Origin: Mesotoga sp. UBA6090
GTDB lineage: Bacteria; Thermotogota; Thermotogae; Petrotogales; Kosmotogaceae
NCBI RefSeq assembly: GCF_002435945.1
Contig: NZ_DIXC01000079.1
Coordinates: forward strand, 1 to 16,484
Reading direction: 5' to 3'
DNA length: 16,484 nucleotides
Shown: positions 7,021 through 14,352 of the stretch, in pieces
Numbering within the stretch: position 1 is the stretch's first letter
Layout: each line of letters begins with the position of its first letter
Translations under genes and position numbers: made by a program
Notes under the pieces: model-generated
Told to the model about the DNA's origin: nothing
Databases searched by the model: none
Seen by the model: the letters and a program-made list of their open reading frames with translations, nothing else

Positions 7021-9294
7021 AATCTCGCAACCCGCCGGAGAATCGGAGATTTTTGCTTCATGAAGCCCCGAGCCATTATATATTTTGAAGGATAGCATTC
7101 TCTCCTTACATATGAAGGTTCCTTTCTGAGGGCGGACCTCGATCCTGATTCCATCATGTGTGTTGGTTACAACCAGCTTCTTGATTGAGTATTCGCCGGT
7201 TTCATAGGCGTAAGTGAAGCCATCGTCTTCGTATAGATCAAACTCGGCGCGCTCCTCCACAAAGCCAGTGATATGAAGGTCTCCCCAGGAACCGCTCTCT
7301 GCGTACTGTGTACTGGCTGTTGTGACCAGTAGGGTGTCCCGCCTTTGAAAGTGAGGAATCGTGTCCAAGGGGGCGCTCACCCAAATATGGCCACCTTCGA
7401 TAATACTCTTGCTGTTGAGATCAAGCCACTCTCCTCCAGGCAAGTACACATGTCTTCCCTCCGAATTTCTTTGATAGACGGGGGCTACCATTATCGCCGA
7501 ACCCATCATGAACTGGTCATCGGCATAGTGAGTCTCCCTGTCTTGGGGCCAGACTAATGCTAGAGGTCTTATCATAGTGGTCTCACCATCTGCGGATTGC
7601 TTGTGAATTGTGTAAAGGTATGGAAGTAATGAATAACGGAGATCGATCGCCTTCTTGACAAGCCCTTCCACTTCTTCATCGAAGGCCCATGGTTCCTGTT
7701 TTCTAGTGCCAATGGCGCTGTGATTTCTGAAAAAGGGAAGAAATGCCCCGAACTGCGTCCAGCGGACAAGCAACTCTCCGCTGCAGTCGCCTCCGAAGCC
7801 CCCCACATCACAACCTGTGAAGCTCACTCCGGCCAGTGAAATAGATTGCACCAGCCTTATTTCACTCAGAAGGTGCTCCCACTGACTATCATTGTCTCCG
7901 GTCCACAAGATGGCGTATCGTTGAATTCCGGGGTAAGATGACCTTGTAATGTTGAACGGTCTTCTTTCCGGCTCACAGCTTCTAATACCTTCGTAGGCTG
8001 CTCTAGCCATATTGAATCCGTAGATGTTTCTCACCTTTCTGTGCAGGTGTACTATGCCACTGTCATCTCTCTGGGTGAAATCATTCCCATAGTCAAAATA
8101 CTTTTTCTTCGATATGATTCTACCGAAAAGAAACTCGGTTTCTATTCCACGGTCCTCAAGTTCGGCTGACATTTGTCTTAGCTCTTTCAATGATTCCGAC
8201 GTGTAGAATATTGCAGGTTCATTCATGTCGTTCCAGAATCCCGCTATTCCCTTCTTCAATAGCCGATCGTAATACTTTCCCCACCAACTTCTCGTGGCTG
8301 TGTTCAGGAAGTCGGGAAAGCTCGATTCTCCAGGCCAGACGGCGGCTTTGAAGGGCCTACCATCCTCCCGCTTGCAGAATGAATCATTCTTGATCCCATC
8401 TTCGTATACGTCGTATCCATCGACTGCCTTGACGCCTGGATCGATTATAGCGACAACTTTCATTCCCATTCTGGAGAGTTCATCGATCATCGAGGATGGA
8501 TCGGGAAAACGATCCCTGTTCCAAGTAAAGACCTTATATTCATCCATGTAGTCTATATCAAGGTGTATAGCATCACAAGGAATCTTCCGGTCTCTGAATT
8601 CCTTTGCGATGTCCAGAACGGATTTTTCGTCTTCGTAAGACCATCTTGATTGATGATAACCCAAAGACCAGATGGGCAAGAATAAGGGATTGCCTGTGAG
8701 CTTGAAAATATCCCTCAGGGTCTCTTCGGGTTTCTCGAAAAACATGAAGAGATCAAAACCGTCACCTTCCACATCAATCTTCAGCCGGTCTCTGATCTCG
8801 AACCCTACGTCGAATCTCGAATAGCCTGGATGATCAAGAAAGAAGCCAATCTGCCTCTCGGGAGAGGAAATGTAGAAGATTGGAAGCGTTGAGTACAACC
8901 TTCTTTTGGATGGTGAGTGATCCGGTTCGTCAGTGTTATACATCTCATAGACCCCGCCTCTCTTGTTCAGGGGTCCGATGGTCTGTCCAAGTCCAAGAAC
9001 AGCCTGGTCATCATGTAGTTCGATCGTAATACTGAATCCATCTGTCTTTTCTACAATCTCCATCTCGTTGAAGTCCTGCGATGAGGACCCTTCCAGCCCG
9101 TGCAGTCTCAACCCCTGGAAGAGATGATTTGCCACGTCGGTAGCCAGTTCTTCTACAGGCGCTGCCAACACCGAATCAGTTTTGAACTTCGTCTTACCCT
9201 CTCTTTCAACCTCCATTTTGATTACTGAATCTAAATAGCGAAAGAATCGTTTCAACAAAGCAGGGCCTCCAATTCTAGAAAATATCGATCTCAT
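7009..9294 (-). CDS. Alpha-glucosidase, GH31 family, cytoplasmic
   Basis: Removes terminal alpha-linked glucose (possibly xylose) from oligosaccharides by a retaining mechanism; 761 aa, normal for the family. GFWNDMNEP contains the nucleophile Asp356 (bases 8227-8229) and WTGDND the acid/base Asp467 (7894-7896). Other GH31 signs are the GLGQTIGPLNKRGG segment of the N-terminal domain, PIWSLGYHQSRW, IDYMD at the start of the barrel, a MGSAIMVAPV strand, and a C-terminal beta domain with YEDDGFTYAYE. No signal peptide, so it should work inside on products of the secreted amylase. The start is the first ATG, but no clear ribosome site precedes it; the in-frame ATG 26 codons later is no better, so the N-terminus is uncertain by that much. 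The 3' end overlaps the convergent metallopeptidase gene by 12 bp. Alpha-xylosidase is the main alternative. Confidence 0.93.
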   Translation of the reverse strand: MRSIFSRIGGPALLKRFFRYLDSVIKMEVEREGKTKFKTDSVLAAPVEELATDVANHLFQGLRLHGLEGSSSQDFNEMEIVEKTDGFSITIELHDDQAVLGLGQTIGPLNKRGGVYEMYNTDEPDHSPSKRRLYSTLPIFYISSPERQIGFFLDHPGYSRFDVGFEIRDRLKIDVEGDGFDLFMFFEKPEETLRDIFKLTGNPLFLPIWSLGYHQSRWSYEDEKSVLDIAKEFRDRKIPCDAIHLDIDYMDEYKVFTWNRDRFPDPSSMIDELSRMGMKVVAIIDPGVKAVDGYDVYEDGIKNDSFCKREDGRPFKAAVWPGESSFPDFLNTATRSWWGKYYDRLLKKGIAGFWNDMNEPAIFYTSESLKELRQMSAELEDRGIETEFLFGRIISKKKYFDYGNDFTQRDDSGIVHLHRKVRNIYGFNMARAAYEGIRSCEPERRPFNITRSSYPGIQRYAILWTGDNDSQWEHLLSEIRLVQSISLAGVSFTGCDVGGFGGDCSGELLVRWTQFGAFLPFFRNHSAIGTRKQEPWAFDEEVEGLVKKAIDLRYSLLPYLYTIHKQSADGETTMIRPLALVWPQDRETHYADDQFMMGSAIMVAPVYQRNSEGRHVYLPGGEWLDLNSKSIIEGGHIWVSAPLDTIPHFQRRDTLLVTTASTQYAESGSWGDLHITGFVEERAEFDLYEDDGFTYAYETGEYSIKKLVVTNTHDGIRIEVRPQKGTFICKERMLSFKIYNGSGLHEAKISDSPAGCEILVE

Positions 9295-9335
9295 TGTACA
9301 ACAAGATGATAGACTTTGTATGTAAAGTGAAGCCC

Positions 9336-9342
9336 GGGAGGT
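9336..9342 (+). promoter_or_regulatory. Strong ribosome binding site fixing the original SCP2 gene start
   Basis: GGGAGGT sits 6 bases before ATG 9349, an ideal arrangement. It shows that translation was meant to start at 9349 and not at the later TTG 9385, which has only a poor AAGG 2 bases upstream. Confidence 0.75.
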
Positions 9343-9348
9343 AGTTTG

Positions 9349-9662
9349 ATGACAGTTAGGAAAGCTATATAGAAGATCAAGGGATTGGAAGCTGAGAGGC
9401 TTTCGGAGATTAGTGGAAAATACTCGTTCTTTATTGAAGCAGGGGATCGGCAGAGATTTACTATCGAGATCTGTGATGGCAGGTTAGAAGTCTATAAAGA
9501 AGAACGAGCTTCGGATTGCTCAATACGCACAGATTCTGAGACCTTAGAAAGAGTGGTTGAAGGAGCTGTGGATCCTCTGACAGCTTTCATGACTGGAAAT
9601 CTTAGTGTATCGGGCGATCTGGCCTTTCGATGAAGCTTAACATACTGCTTGGAGGTGAATGA
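9349..9662 (+). pseudogene. SCP2-domain (sterol-carrier-like) protein gene, apparently disrupted by a nonsense codon and a frameshift
   Basis: The intended product is a small SCP2-fold protein of about 104 aa, a single-domain lipid or hydrophobic-ligand binder; the role of bacterial members is unknown. From ATG 9349 (strong ribosome site) the frame reads MTVRKAI and then TAG at 9370-9372, followed without shift by KIKGLEAERL and a good SCP2 body (YSFFIEAG, DPLTAFMTG, LSVSGDL). The body frame stops at TGA 9631-9633 after GDLAF-R. The next frame continues as MKLNILLGGE to TGA 9660-9662, resembling the usual SCP2 ending and abutting the next ATG at 9663. The span of 314 nt is one base short of whole codons, which fits a single-base deletion near 9626-9632. 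The remaining open frame 9385-9633 could make an 82-aa fragment from TTG. Sequencing or assembly error is a real alternative. Confidence 0.7.
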
Positions 9663-10013
9663 ATGACACGTGAAGTACTGATACTGGCTTTTGAAGGAAG
9701 GAAATCATGTTTTCTTCATGCTTTGCTGAACGCACTTGACATGTCCGAAAAGGGATTTGCCGTATCTGTCGTAATGGAGGGAGAATCTCCAGGTCTCATG
9801 AAAGAGATTACAAATGAAAAGGATCCTGTTCATGAGATTTACATCGAAGCGAAGAAAAGGGGCCTCATAAAGGCCGTATGTTATGGTTGTTCGAAAATGA
9901 TGGGCGTCCTTGAGATAGTAGAGAAAGAGGGTCTCCCCCTGAATGGGGACATGAGGAATCACGTTCCGCTAGCACCATATGTGGAGCGTGAAGCAGAGAT
10001 CATTACATTCTAG
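9663..10013 (+). CDS. DsrE-family protein (putative sulfur-relay or redox protein)
   Basis: 116 aa, single DsrE/DsrF-like alpha/beta domain, cytoplasmic. It begins EVLILAFEG, contains a long central helix and a cysteine motif VCYGCSKMMG (Cys73, Cys76) at the place where DsrE-like proteins carry their sulfur-binding Cys, and ends YVEREAEIITF. Known family members transfer sulfane sulfur or act as small redox proteins; which applies here cannot be told. Its ribosome site GGAGGTGA lies inside the 3' end of the broken SCP2 gene, and the restored SCP2 stop directly abutts this ATG, indicating an operon with coupled translation. An LUD-protein gene follows after 66 bp. Confidence 0.8.
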   Translation: MTREVLILAFEGRKSCFLHALLNALDMSEKGFAVSVVMEGESPGLMKEITNEKDPVHEIYIEAKKRGLIKAVCYGCSKMMGVLEIVEKEGLPLNGDMRNHVPLAPYVEREAEIITF

Positions 10014-10079
10014 AAGGAATCTCGATTATTATTACGGATAGCTAACCAAAAGCTGATTTCTCTAAGAAGGGGGTTCGTG

Positions 10080-10721
10080 ATGAGGAACAGTCTTAGACGA
10101 TGGAAGAATGAAAAACTGGCGCAGAAACTTGTCGAAGTCTTTGAAAGTAAGTCCGTGAGGGTGATTTACCTTCCAGATATAGAAATGGTAGTCGAAGAAG
10201 TTCATAAACTAATTCCCGATGGAGCTACCGTTAGTTCAGGTGGATCGGTGACACTTCAGGAGACTGGAGTAATGGATTTGCTGAGGTCGGGGAAATATGA
10301 ATTTCTTGACAGAGACTCGGTTTCTGAAGATAAAGAGAAAAGGGAGATCATGATCAAGGCATTTAAGTCCGACTATTATCTCTGTAGCGCGAATGCCATC
10401 ACAGAGAACGGAGAGATTCTTCTGCTGGACGGGAGCGGTAACAGGGCCGCCGCCGTAACGTTCGGCCCTAAAAAGGTGATTTTTGTCGTCGGAATAAATA
10501 AAGTCGTAAACGATCTGGATGCAGGTATCAAGAGAATCAAGTCGATAGCGCCGATGAATGCAAAGAGGCTGAACTTGCACACTCCCTGCGCGACAACCGG
10601 GTTTTGCTCCGACTGCAGCAGTGAAGAAAGAATATGCGAAACGTACTCAATAATAATCGATTCGAGAAGAAGACCATGGCGCTGCACGATCGTTCTTGTA
10701 GGTGAAGAGCTTGGCCTGTAG
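10080..10721 (+). CDS. LUD-domain protein (LutC/YkgG-like, DUF162)
   Basis: 213 aa. The ATG at 10080 is chosen over the GTG at 10077 because AAGGGGG lies 6 bases before it. N-terminal helical arm (RRWKNEKLAQKL), then the LUD fold: IPDGATVSSGGSVTLQETG at 45-63 and a central SANAITENGEI segment near 100-112. A C-terminal cysteine group follows (Cys170, Cys176, Cys179, Cys186, with Cys202 further on), in the order C-x5-C-x2-C-x6-C seen in many stand-alone DUF162 proteins. LUD proteins include LutB/LutC of L-lactate oxidation, but no lutA or lutB gene is adjacent, so a lactate role is not supported. The cysteines could bind an iron-sulfur cluster or zinc (inference). Its 3' end overlaps the acylphosphatase start by 11 bp. 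Confidence 0.85.
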   Translation: MRNSLRRWKNEKLAQKLVEVFESKSVRVIYLPDIEMVVEEVHKLIPDGATVSSGGSVTLQETGVMDLLRSGKYEFLDRDSVSEDKEKREIMIKAFKSDYYLCSANAITENGEILLLDGSGNRAAAVTFGPKKVIFVVGINKVVNDLDAGIKRIKSIAPMNAKRLNLHTPCATTGFCSDCSSEERICETYSIIIDSRRRPWRCTIVLVGEELGL

Positions 10722-10989
10722 AAAGACATTCAGGATCAGAGTCTTTGGGCGTGTGCAGGGCGTCGGTTTCAGGTACTTTGCCCTTCACACCGCCAGGTCT
10801 CTAGGGGTAACGGGTTTTGTGAGGAACGAGCCCGATGGAAGTGTAGAGATCGTTTGTTCCGGATGTGATGAGGAAATCGATGCTTTCGTTGAAAGAATAG
10901 ATAGGGGTCCATCCTATGCCAGCGTCACAAAGACAGAAATCGAAGAGCTCCCCTTCAAGTCGTTCAACAGCTTCGAAATCAGGTATTGA
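10711..10989 (+). CDS. acyP: Acylphosphatase
   Basis: Hydrolyses acyl phosphates such as acetyl phosphate or carbamoyl phosphate; 92 aa, the usual size. Numbering from TTG 10711: FGRVQGVGFRYF carries the phosphate-binding loop and catalytic Arg21, and GFVRNEPDGSVEI carries catalytic Asn39. The ending FNSFEIRY is the usual last strand. TTG 10711 is preferred because AGGTG ends 6 bases before it; the frame opens earlier at GTG 10702, which lacks a ribosome site and would add three residues. The start lies within the end of the LUD gene, so it is the last gene of that cluster. Its stop is only 3 bases from the stop of the facing HD gene, leaving no room for a separate terminator. Confidence 0.95.
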   Translation: MACRKTFRIRVFGRVQGVGFRYFALHTARSLGVTGFVRNEPDGSVEIVCSGCDEEIDAFVERIDRGPSYASVTKTEIEELPFKSFNSFEIRY

Positions 10990-10992
10990 AGT

Positions 10993-11652
10993 TTAGATTT
11001 GTCCCCATTCGGCTAGGAACCTCTGCACAAACTCCACAACAAAACTGTAGCGGTCCTCAGCCATTCTTCTTGCAGTTTCCGTCCAGAAAGTTTCGGGTCT
11101 TATCTTAAGTATCTTCTCGTGAAAATGATTTATAGAACTACGCGAATTGCCGCTATAAGAGCTGCACGGACTGAATTCGAGAGAGTGAAGAGGAGTTCCG
11201 ACCTTTCCGGAATAGGAAAAGACCCTTGCTATGGCCACCGCACCTATAGCGTCTAGTCTGTCTGCATCCTGGAGGATTTTTCCCGTCATACTGGAAGGTG
11301 TTAAGCCGCCGGAGTATCTGTGCGATCTAATTGCCTGCGAGACCTCCGAGACAAACGAAATGTTGAATCCCATGGTCGGTAGAAGTCGAAGGACATATTC
11401 CGCACCGGATTCCGCATGATCGATGCCGGTAAGAGCTTCTTGGGGCCGCTTTATGTCATGAAGGAGTGCTGCGACGACTGCCTTTTGAAGGTCGCACTTC
11501 TCCCGAGAAGCAATTTCACTTGCATTCTCCGTTACCCTGAAAGTGTGGGAAATATCGTGAGCAGGATCATCGTAGTCTTCAAAGGCTTCCTTAACGATGT
11601 GGAGGATTTCTCTCAAGTGTGGAATGCATTCCATAAGCTCTGTAAGATTCAT
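10993..11652 (-). CDS. HD-domain metal-dependent phosphohydrolase (YedJ/YpgQ-like)
   Basis: 219 aa, cytoplasmic. Metal-binding HD signature: His36 (DISHTFRV), His65-Asp66 (ALLHDIKRP) and Asp131 (LQDADRLDAIGA). The HDIKRP and DADRLDAIGAVAIARVF context is that of the small stand-alone HD hydrolases related to YedJ and YpgQ, for which nucleotide or phosphate-ester hydrolysis is known or suspected. The natural substrate is unknown. ATG 11652 is supported by AGGAGAG about 5 bases upstream. It is divergent from surE with a 96-bp shared control region, and convergent with the acylphosphatase gene. Confidence 0.88.
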   Translation of the reverse strand: MNLTELMECIPHLREILHIVKEAFEDYDDPAHDISHTFRVTENASEIASREKCDLQKAVVAALLHDIKRPQEALTGIDHAESGAEYVLRLLPTMGFNISFVSEVSQAIRSHRYSGGLTPSSMTGKILQDADRLDAIGAVAIARVFSYSGKVGTPLHSLEFSPCSSYSGNSRSSINHFHEKILKIRPETFWTETARRMAEDRYSFVVEFVQRFLAEWGQI

Positions 11653-11680
11653 ATTTCTCTCCTAGAGTAAAAAAGAAAAC

Positions 11681-11710
11681 TTTAGAAGCATAATGTAAAA
11701 TAAGTATACA
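11681..11710 (+). promoter_or_regulatory. Probable sigma-70-type promoter for the surE-def-fmt operon
   Basis: TTTAGA (11681-11686) and TATACA (11705-11710) are 18 bp apart, each close to consensus, 39 bases before the surE start. GATAAT at 11712-11717 is a second possible -10. On the minus strand TATACT (11703-11708) overlaps these and could serve the HD gene, but no good -35 accompanies it. Confidence 0.45.
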
Positions 11711-11748
11711 AGATAATTTGTTCGAATAGGTGAAAGGAGGCACGAATA

Positions 11749-12513
11749 TTGAATATCCTGGTTACAAACGATGATGGAATCATGTCGCCCGGAATTATCT
11801 TGCTCGCCGAAGCGCTTTCTGAAGATCATGAAGTCCTTGTGGTTGCGCCCGACGTTGAAAGAAGCGCGACTGGACATGCAATTACGATTAGAACTCCGTT
11901 GTGGGCTAAGGAAGTCAAAGTTGGTAATAAAAACATAGGCTATGCAATTAATGGTACTCCGGCTGATTGCGTTAAGCTCGGATTACTTGCGATTTCGGAT
12001 AGGAAGATAGATCTGGTGATAAGCGGGGTGAACAAAGGGCAGAATATGGGAATAGATGTTCTTTATTCCGGGACAGTTTCAGGTGCTCTAGAGGGTGCGG
12101 TAACTGACACTCCATCGATTGCGGTTTCTAGTAGCGACTGGAGTAATCCCGAGTACGAAACTGCTGTCAAATTCATGGTTAATTTTCTCAGAATCTACGA
12201 TGTCAGTAAGATGCCGGACTTCACGGCTCTCAACATAAATGTTCCTTCAATCAAGTACGAGGAGCTGAAGGGTTGGAAAGTGACCAGACAGAGCAGAAGA
12301 AGATATAAGGATTATTTCGAAAAGAGAAAGGATCCTTATGGAAACAACTACTACTGGATATTTGGAGAGGTAGTTGAAGATGAATGCTCTACTGATTGTG
12401 ATTTCAACGCAGTTAAATCCAACTTCGTGTCGATAACCCCCCTCCACGCCATTATGACCGATAAGAAGTATTTTGAGGAATTGAAGGAGATTTCGGAAGG
12501 GTGGTCGGAATGA
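11749..12513 (+). CDS. surE: 5'/3'-nucleotidase SurE
   Basis: Removes phosphate from nucleoside 5'- and 3'-monophosphates, and in some species from short polyphosphate; linked to stationary-phase survival. 254 aa, normal length. The N-terminal strand ILVTNDDG gives Asp8 and Asp9, with Ser39 (ERSATGHA) and Asn95 (SGVNKGQN) completing the metal site; these positions are the same as I recall for Thermotoga maritima SurE. NGTPADCVK and YSGTVSGALEGA are further family blocks. The TTG start lies 8 bases after an excellent AAAGGAGG. Its stop overlaps the def ATG as ATGA. First gene of a four-gene operon. Confidence 0.97.
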   Translation: MNILVTNDDGIMSPGIILLAEALSEDHEVLVVAPDVERSATGHAITIRTPLWAKEVKVGNKNIGYAINGTPADCVKLGLLAISDRKIDLVISGVNKGQNMGIDVLYSGTVSGALEGAVTDTPSIAVSSSDWSNPEYETAVKFMVNFLRIYDVSKMPDFTALNINVPSIKYEELKGWKVTRQSRRRYKDYFEKRKDPYGNNYYWIFGEVVEDECSTDCDFNAVKSNFVSITPLHAIMTDKKYFEELKEISEGWSE

Positions 12514-13001
12514 AAGTGATTTATATCGGGAACCCCATACTTCGGAATGTTTCCGAAAGTGTCAAAGTTTTCGACGACGATCTCAGAGCGTTCGTGAAAG
12601 AGTTAAGCAAGACAATGTACGTTGAGGACGGTGTGGGCCTCGCGGCACCGCAAGTGGCTGTGTCCCGAAGGATTTTTGTTTACGATCCTGGAGACGGATT
12701 GAGGATAGTCATTAACCCGGAAATTCTTTCCAGGAGCGATGAGACAGTCAAGATGGAAGAGGGTTGCCTCAGCATACCTGGAATTTACGCCGATATCTAC
12801 AGGCCTTCCACGGTTCGAATACATTATCGGGATGAATATGGTCAGCACCACGAAGAGGATCTGACGGACTATCCTGCGAGAATAGTGCAGCACGAGAGCG
12901 ATCATCTTGAAGGAGTACTGTTCGTTGACTATCTTTCTGCGTCAAAAAGAGCGGTGCTGAAACCGAAATTAAATCAGATCATTAAGGAAAGCACCAGATA
13001 A
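12510..13001 (+). CDS. def: Peptide deformylase
   Basis: Removes the formyl group from the N-terminal methionine of new proteins, using a bound Fe(II) or similar metal. 163 aa. All three family motifs are present: GVGLAAPQ at 41-48, EGCLSIPG at 84-91 with metal ligand Cys86, and QHESDHLEG at 127-135 with ligands His128 and His132 and catalytic Glu129. HESDH instead of the usual HEFDH is a mild variation. The ATG at 12510 overlaps the surE stop (ATGA) and follows GAAGGG; an in-frame GTG nine bases earlier is less likely. fmt begins at the very next base after the stop, the classic def-fmt pair that ties formylation to deformylation. Confidence 0.98.
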   Translation: MKVIYIGNPILRNVSESVKVFDDDLRAFVKELSKTMYVEDGVGLAAPQVAVSRRIFVYDPGDGLRIVINPEILSRSDETVKMEEGCLSIPGIYADIYRPSTVRIHYRDEYGQHHEEDLTDYPARIVQHESDHLEGVLFVDYLSASKRAVLKPKLNQIIKESTR

Positions 13002-13934
13002 ATGAAGATCGTATTCATGGGAACTCCAGAATTTGCGGCTGCTCATCTCAAGGAGATTGTCGAATCGGGGAACAACGTGGCAGCAGTCTTTTCACAGCCT
13101 GACAGGCCGAAGGGGAGAGGGCAAAGAGTAGAACCCACCCCGGTAAAAGCAGTCGCGACTAACTACGGAATACCAGTATTTCAGCCTGAAAAGATCAATT
13201 CTGATGAAGGCTTCGAAAGACTTGCGGAGCTATCTCCAGATATTATTGTGGTTGTTGCGTTTGGAAAACTTCTTAAGTCGGGTGTGATAAACCTTCCACC
13301 CATCGGATGTTTCAATGTTCATGCTTCTCTTCTGCCTAAATATAGAGGTGCAGCACCGATTCAACGAGCAATAGAAAACGGAGAGACAAAGACAGGCATA
13401 ACGATATTCAAGATTGATGAAGGAATGGATACGGGAGAAATTGCTCTGAAGAGGGAGCTCGAAATCCATCCATCAGACACTTTTGGTTCGCTCTATTTGA
13501 AGCTGGCAGAACTTGGGAAAAAGACGTTGGCCCATTTTTTGGAGAGGGTCAAAGAGGGAAGGTTGGAGCTCACTCCACAAGATGGAATTCCTTCTTATGC
13601 TCCAAAGATCCAGCCTTCGGATCTCGTGATTTCCGACTTATCGGATGCTGCGAAAGTGGTTAACAAGATAAGAGCGTACGATCCACAGCCTGGAGCGAGA
13701 ATAAGTGTTGAAGGAAGGATGTCAAAGGTTTTCGGAGCCAGCTTACTATGCAGAAATGAGAAAGAAGGTCGAGTCGGAGAAATAGTCAAAATCGATGACC
13801 GAGGAATGATTGTAAGCTGCGGTGCCGAAAATGTTATTATATCCTTAGTACAGTTCCCGGGCAAGAAGCCTTTAAGGCCGAAGGATGCGTTAAGCGGAAG
13901 GCTTATTGGCGAAGGGATTATATTGGGGGGGTAG
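13002..13934 (+). CDS. fmt: Methionyl-tRNA formyltransferase
   Basis: Transfers a formyl group from 10-formyltetrahydrofolate to initiator Met-tRNA. 310 aa, normal length. N-terminal formyltransferase domain: IVFMGTPEFAA at the start, SQPDRPKGRG near 31-40, and FNVHASLLPKYRGAAPI with catalytic Asn105 and His107, then Asp143 in GMDTGEI. The C-terminal domain (about 205-310) includes NKIRAYDPQPGA, the tRNA-binding OB-fold region. The ATG abuts the def stop with no gap, so translation is coupled; no strong ribosome site of its own is seen. The gene ends in a run of seven G (13925-13931), which also serves as ribosome site for the next small gene. Confidence 0.98.
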   Translation: MKIVFMGTPEFAAAHLKEIVESGNNVAAVFSQPDRPKGRGQRVEPTPVKAVATNYGIPVFQPEKINSDEGFERLAELSPDIIVVVAFGKLLKSGVINLPPIGCFNVHASLLPKYRGAAPIQRAIENGETKTGITIFKIDEGMDTGEIALKRELEIHPSDTFGSLYLKLAELGKKTLAHFLERVKEGRLELTPQDGIPSYAPKIQPSDLVISDLSDAAKVVNKIRAYDPQPGARISVEGRMSKVFGASLLCRNEKEGRVGEIVKIDDRGMIVSCGAENVIISLVQFPGKKPLRPKDALSGRLIGEGIILGG

Positions 13935-13936
13935 AA

Positions 13937-14152
13937 ATGCCCAGGGTAATAAGGCTTTTTCAAATAAGAAACGAAATTTCTGAGAACGATGCGGAGAAGA
14001 TTGTAGCGAGACTCAAGCTCCTGGATGGTATAGTGAAGGCCCAGGCAGATGTTGCAAGCGGAGTGATAGAAGTTGAGTACGAGAACGCTATTATCGATAG
14101 ATATATCATTCAGGAAGAGCTCTCTAAACTCGGTTTTGATATGCTTATATAA
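13937..14152 (+). CDS. Small HMA-like (ferredoxin-fold) protein without the metal-binding CxxC
   Basis: 71 aa. Order of segments fits beta-alpha-beta-beta-alpha-beta: VIRLFQI, a helix ENDAEKIVARLKLL, GIVKAQADVASGVIEVEYE, a helix RYIIQEELSKL, and FDMLI. The alternation and the helix-GIVKAxVD-like turn resemble heavy-metal-associated domains. The first loop, where GMxCxxC would lie, reads RNEISENDAE and has no Cys, and the protein has no Cys at all. It therefore should not carry copper by the usual mechanism. Function unknown. It starts 2 bases after the fmt stop with the G-run as ribosome site, so it is the last gene of the surE operon. The fold is inferred by eye. Confidence 0.7.
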   Translation: MPRVIRLFQIRNEISENDAEKIVARLKLLDGIVKAQADVASGVIEVEYENAIIDRYIIQEELSKLGFDMLI

Positions 14153-14173
14153 AGCATTCTCGCTATTTGCTTC

Positions 14174-14202
14174 TTGACAAAGGAATCCGGTCAAGTTATA
14201 AT
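14174..14202 (+). promoter_or_regulatory. Consensus sigma-70-type promoter of the tRNA-Leu gene
   Basis: TTGACA (14174-14179) and TATAAT (14197-14202), both exact consensus, are separated by the ideal 17 bp. Transcription would start near 14209, about 11 bases before the mature tRNA. Confidence 0.92.
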
Positions 14203-14219
14203 TTTTGACGTGTGAAGTT

Positions 14220-14308
14220 GCCGAGGTGGTGGAATTGGCAGACACGCATGGTTGAGGTCCATGTGGGCAGTTTAGCCTATGCGGGTTCAAGTCCCGCCCT
14301 CGGCACCA
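14220..14308 (+). tRNA. tRNA-Leu (anticodon GAG), CCA encoded
   Basis: 89 nt, class II tRNA reading CUC and CUU. The acceptor stem GCCGAGG (14220-14226) pairs with CCTCGGC (14298-14304), followed by A and encoded CCA (14306-14308). The anticodon stem CATGG/CCATG encloses loop TTGAGGT with GAG at 14254-14256. A 17-nt extra region (14264-14280) holds the long variable arm typical of Leu. The T stem is GCGGG/CCCGC with loop TTCAAGT. It has its own promoter and terminator and so is transcribed apart from the surE operon. Confidence 0.97.
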
Positions 14309-14310
14309 CC

Positions 14311-14340
14311 AAACCGGGTTTAAAACCCGGTTTTTTTCTT
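14311..14340 (+). terminator. Rho-independent terminator of tRNA-Leu
   Basis: AAACCGGG (14311-14318) pairs with CCCGGTTT (14326-14333) around a 7-base loop, and the stem runs into seven T from 14331. It begins 2 bases after the tRNA CCA end. The ribosome site of the next gene starts only a few bases after the T-run. Confidence 0.93.
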
Positions 14341-14352
14341 TCGAGGTGCTTC

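Noticed and set aside
10014..10079. Possible promoter in the 66-bp gap before the LUD gene
   Set aside because: The gap is AT-rich in part (ATTATTATTACG), but no pair of hexamers at proper spacing is visible.
10236..10788. Three overlapping minus-strand open frames of 83-117 codons
   Set aside because: All are antisense to the LUD and acylphosphatase genes, whose motifs are conserved on the plus strand.
14151..14172. Possible terminator of the surE operon (AAGCA and TGCTT arms)
   Set aside because: The stem is only 5 bp with a long loop, has no T-run, and runs into the -35 element of the tRNA promoter.
13595..14290. 231-codon open frame on the minus strand
   Set aside because: It runs antisense through fmt, the small HMA-like gene and the tRNA-Leu gene; its protein is low-complexity in type with no known motif.
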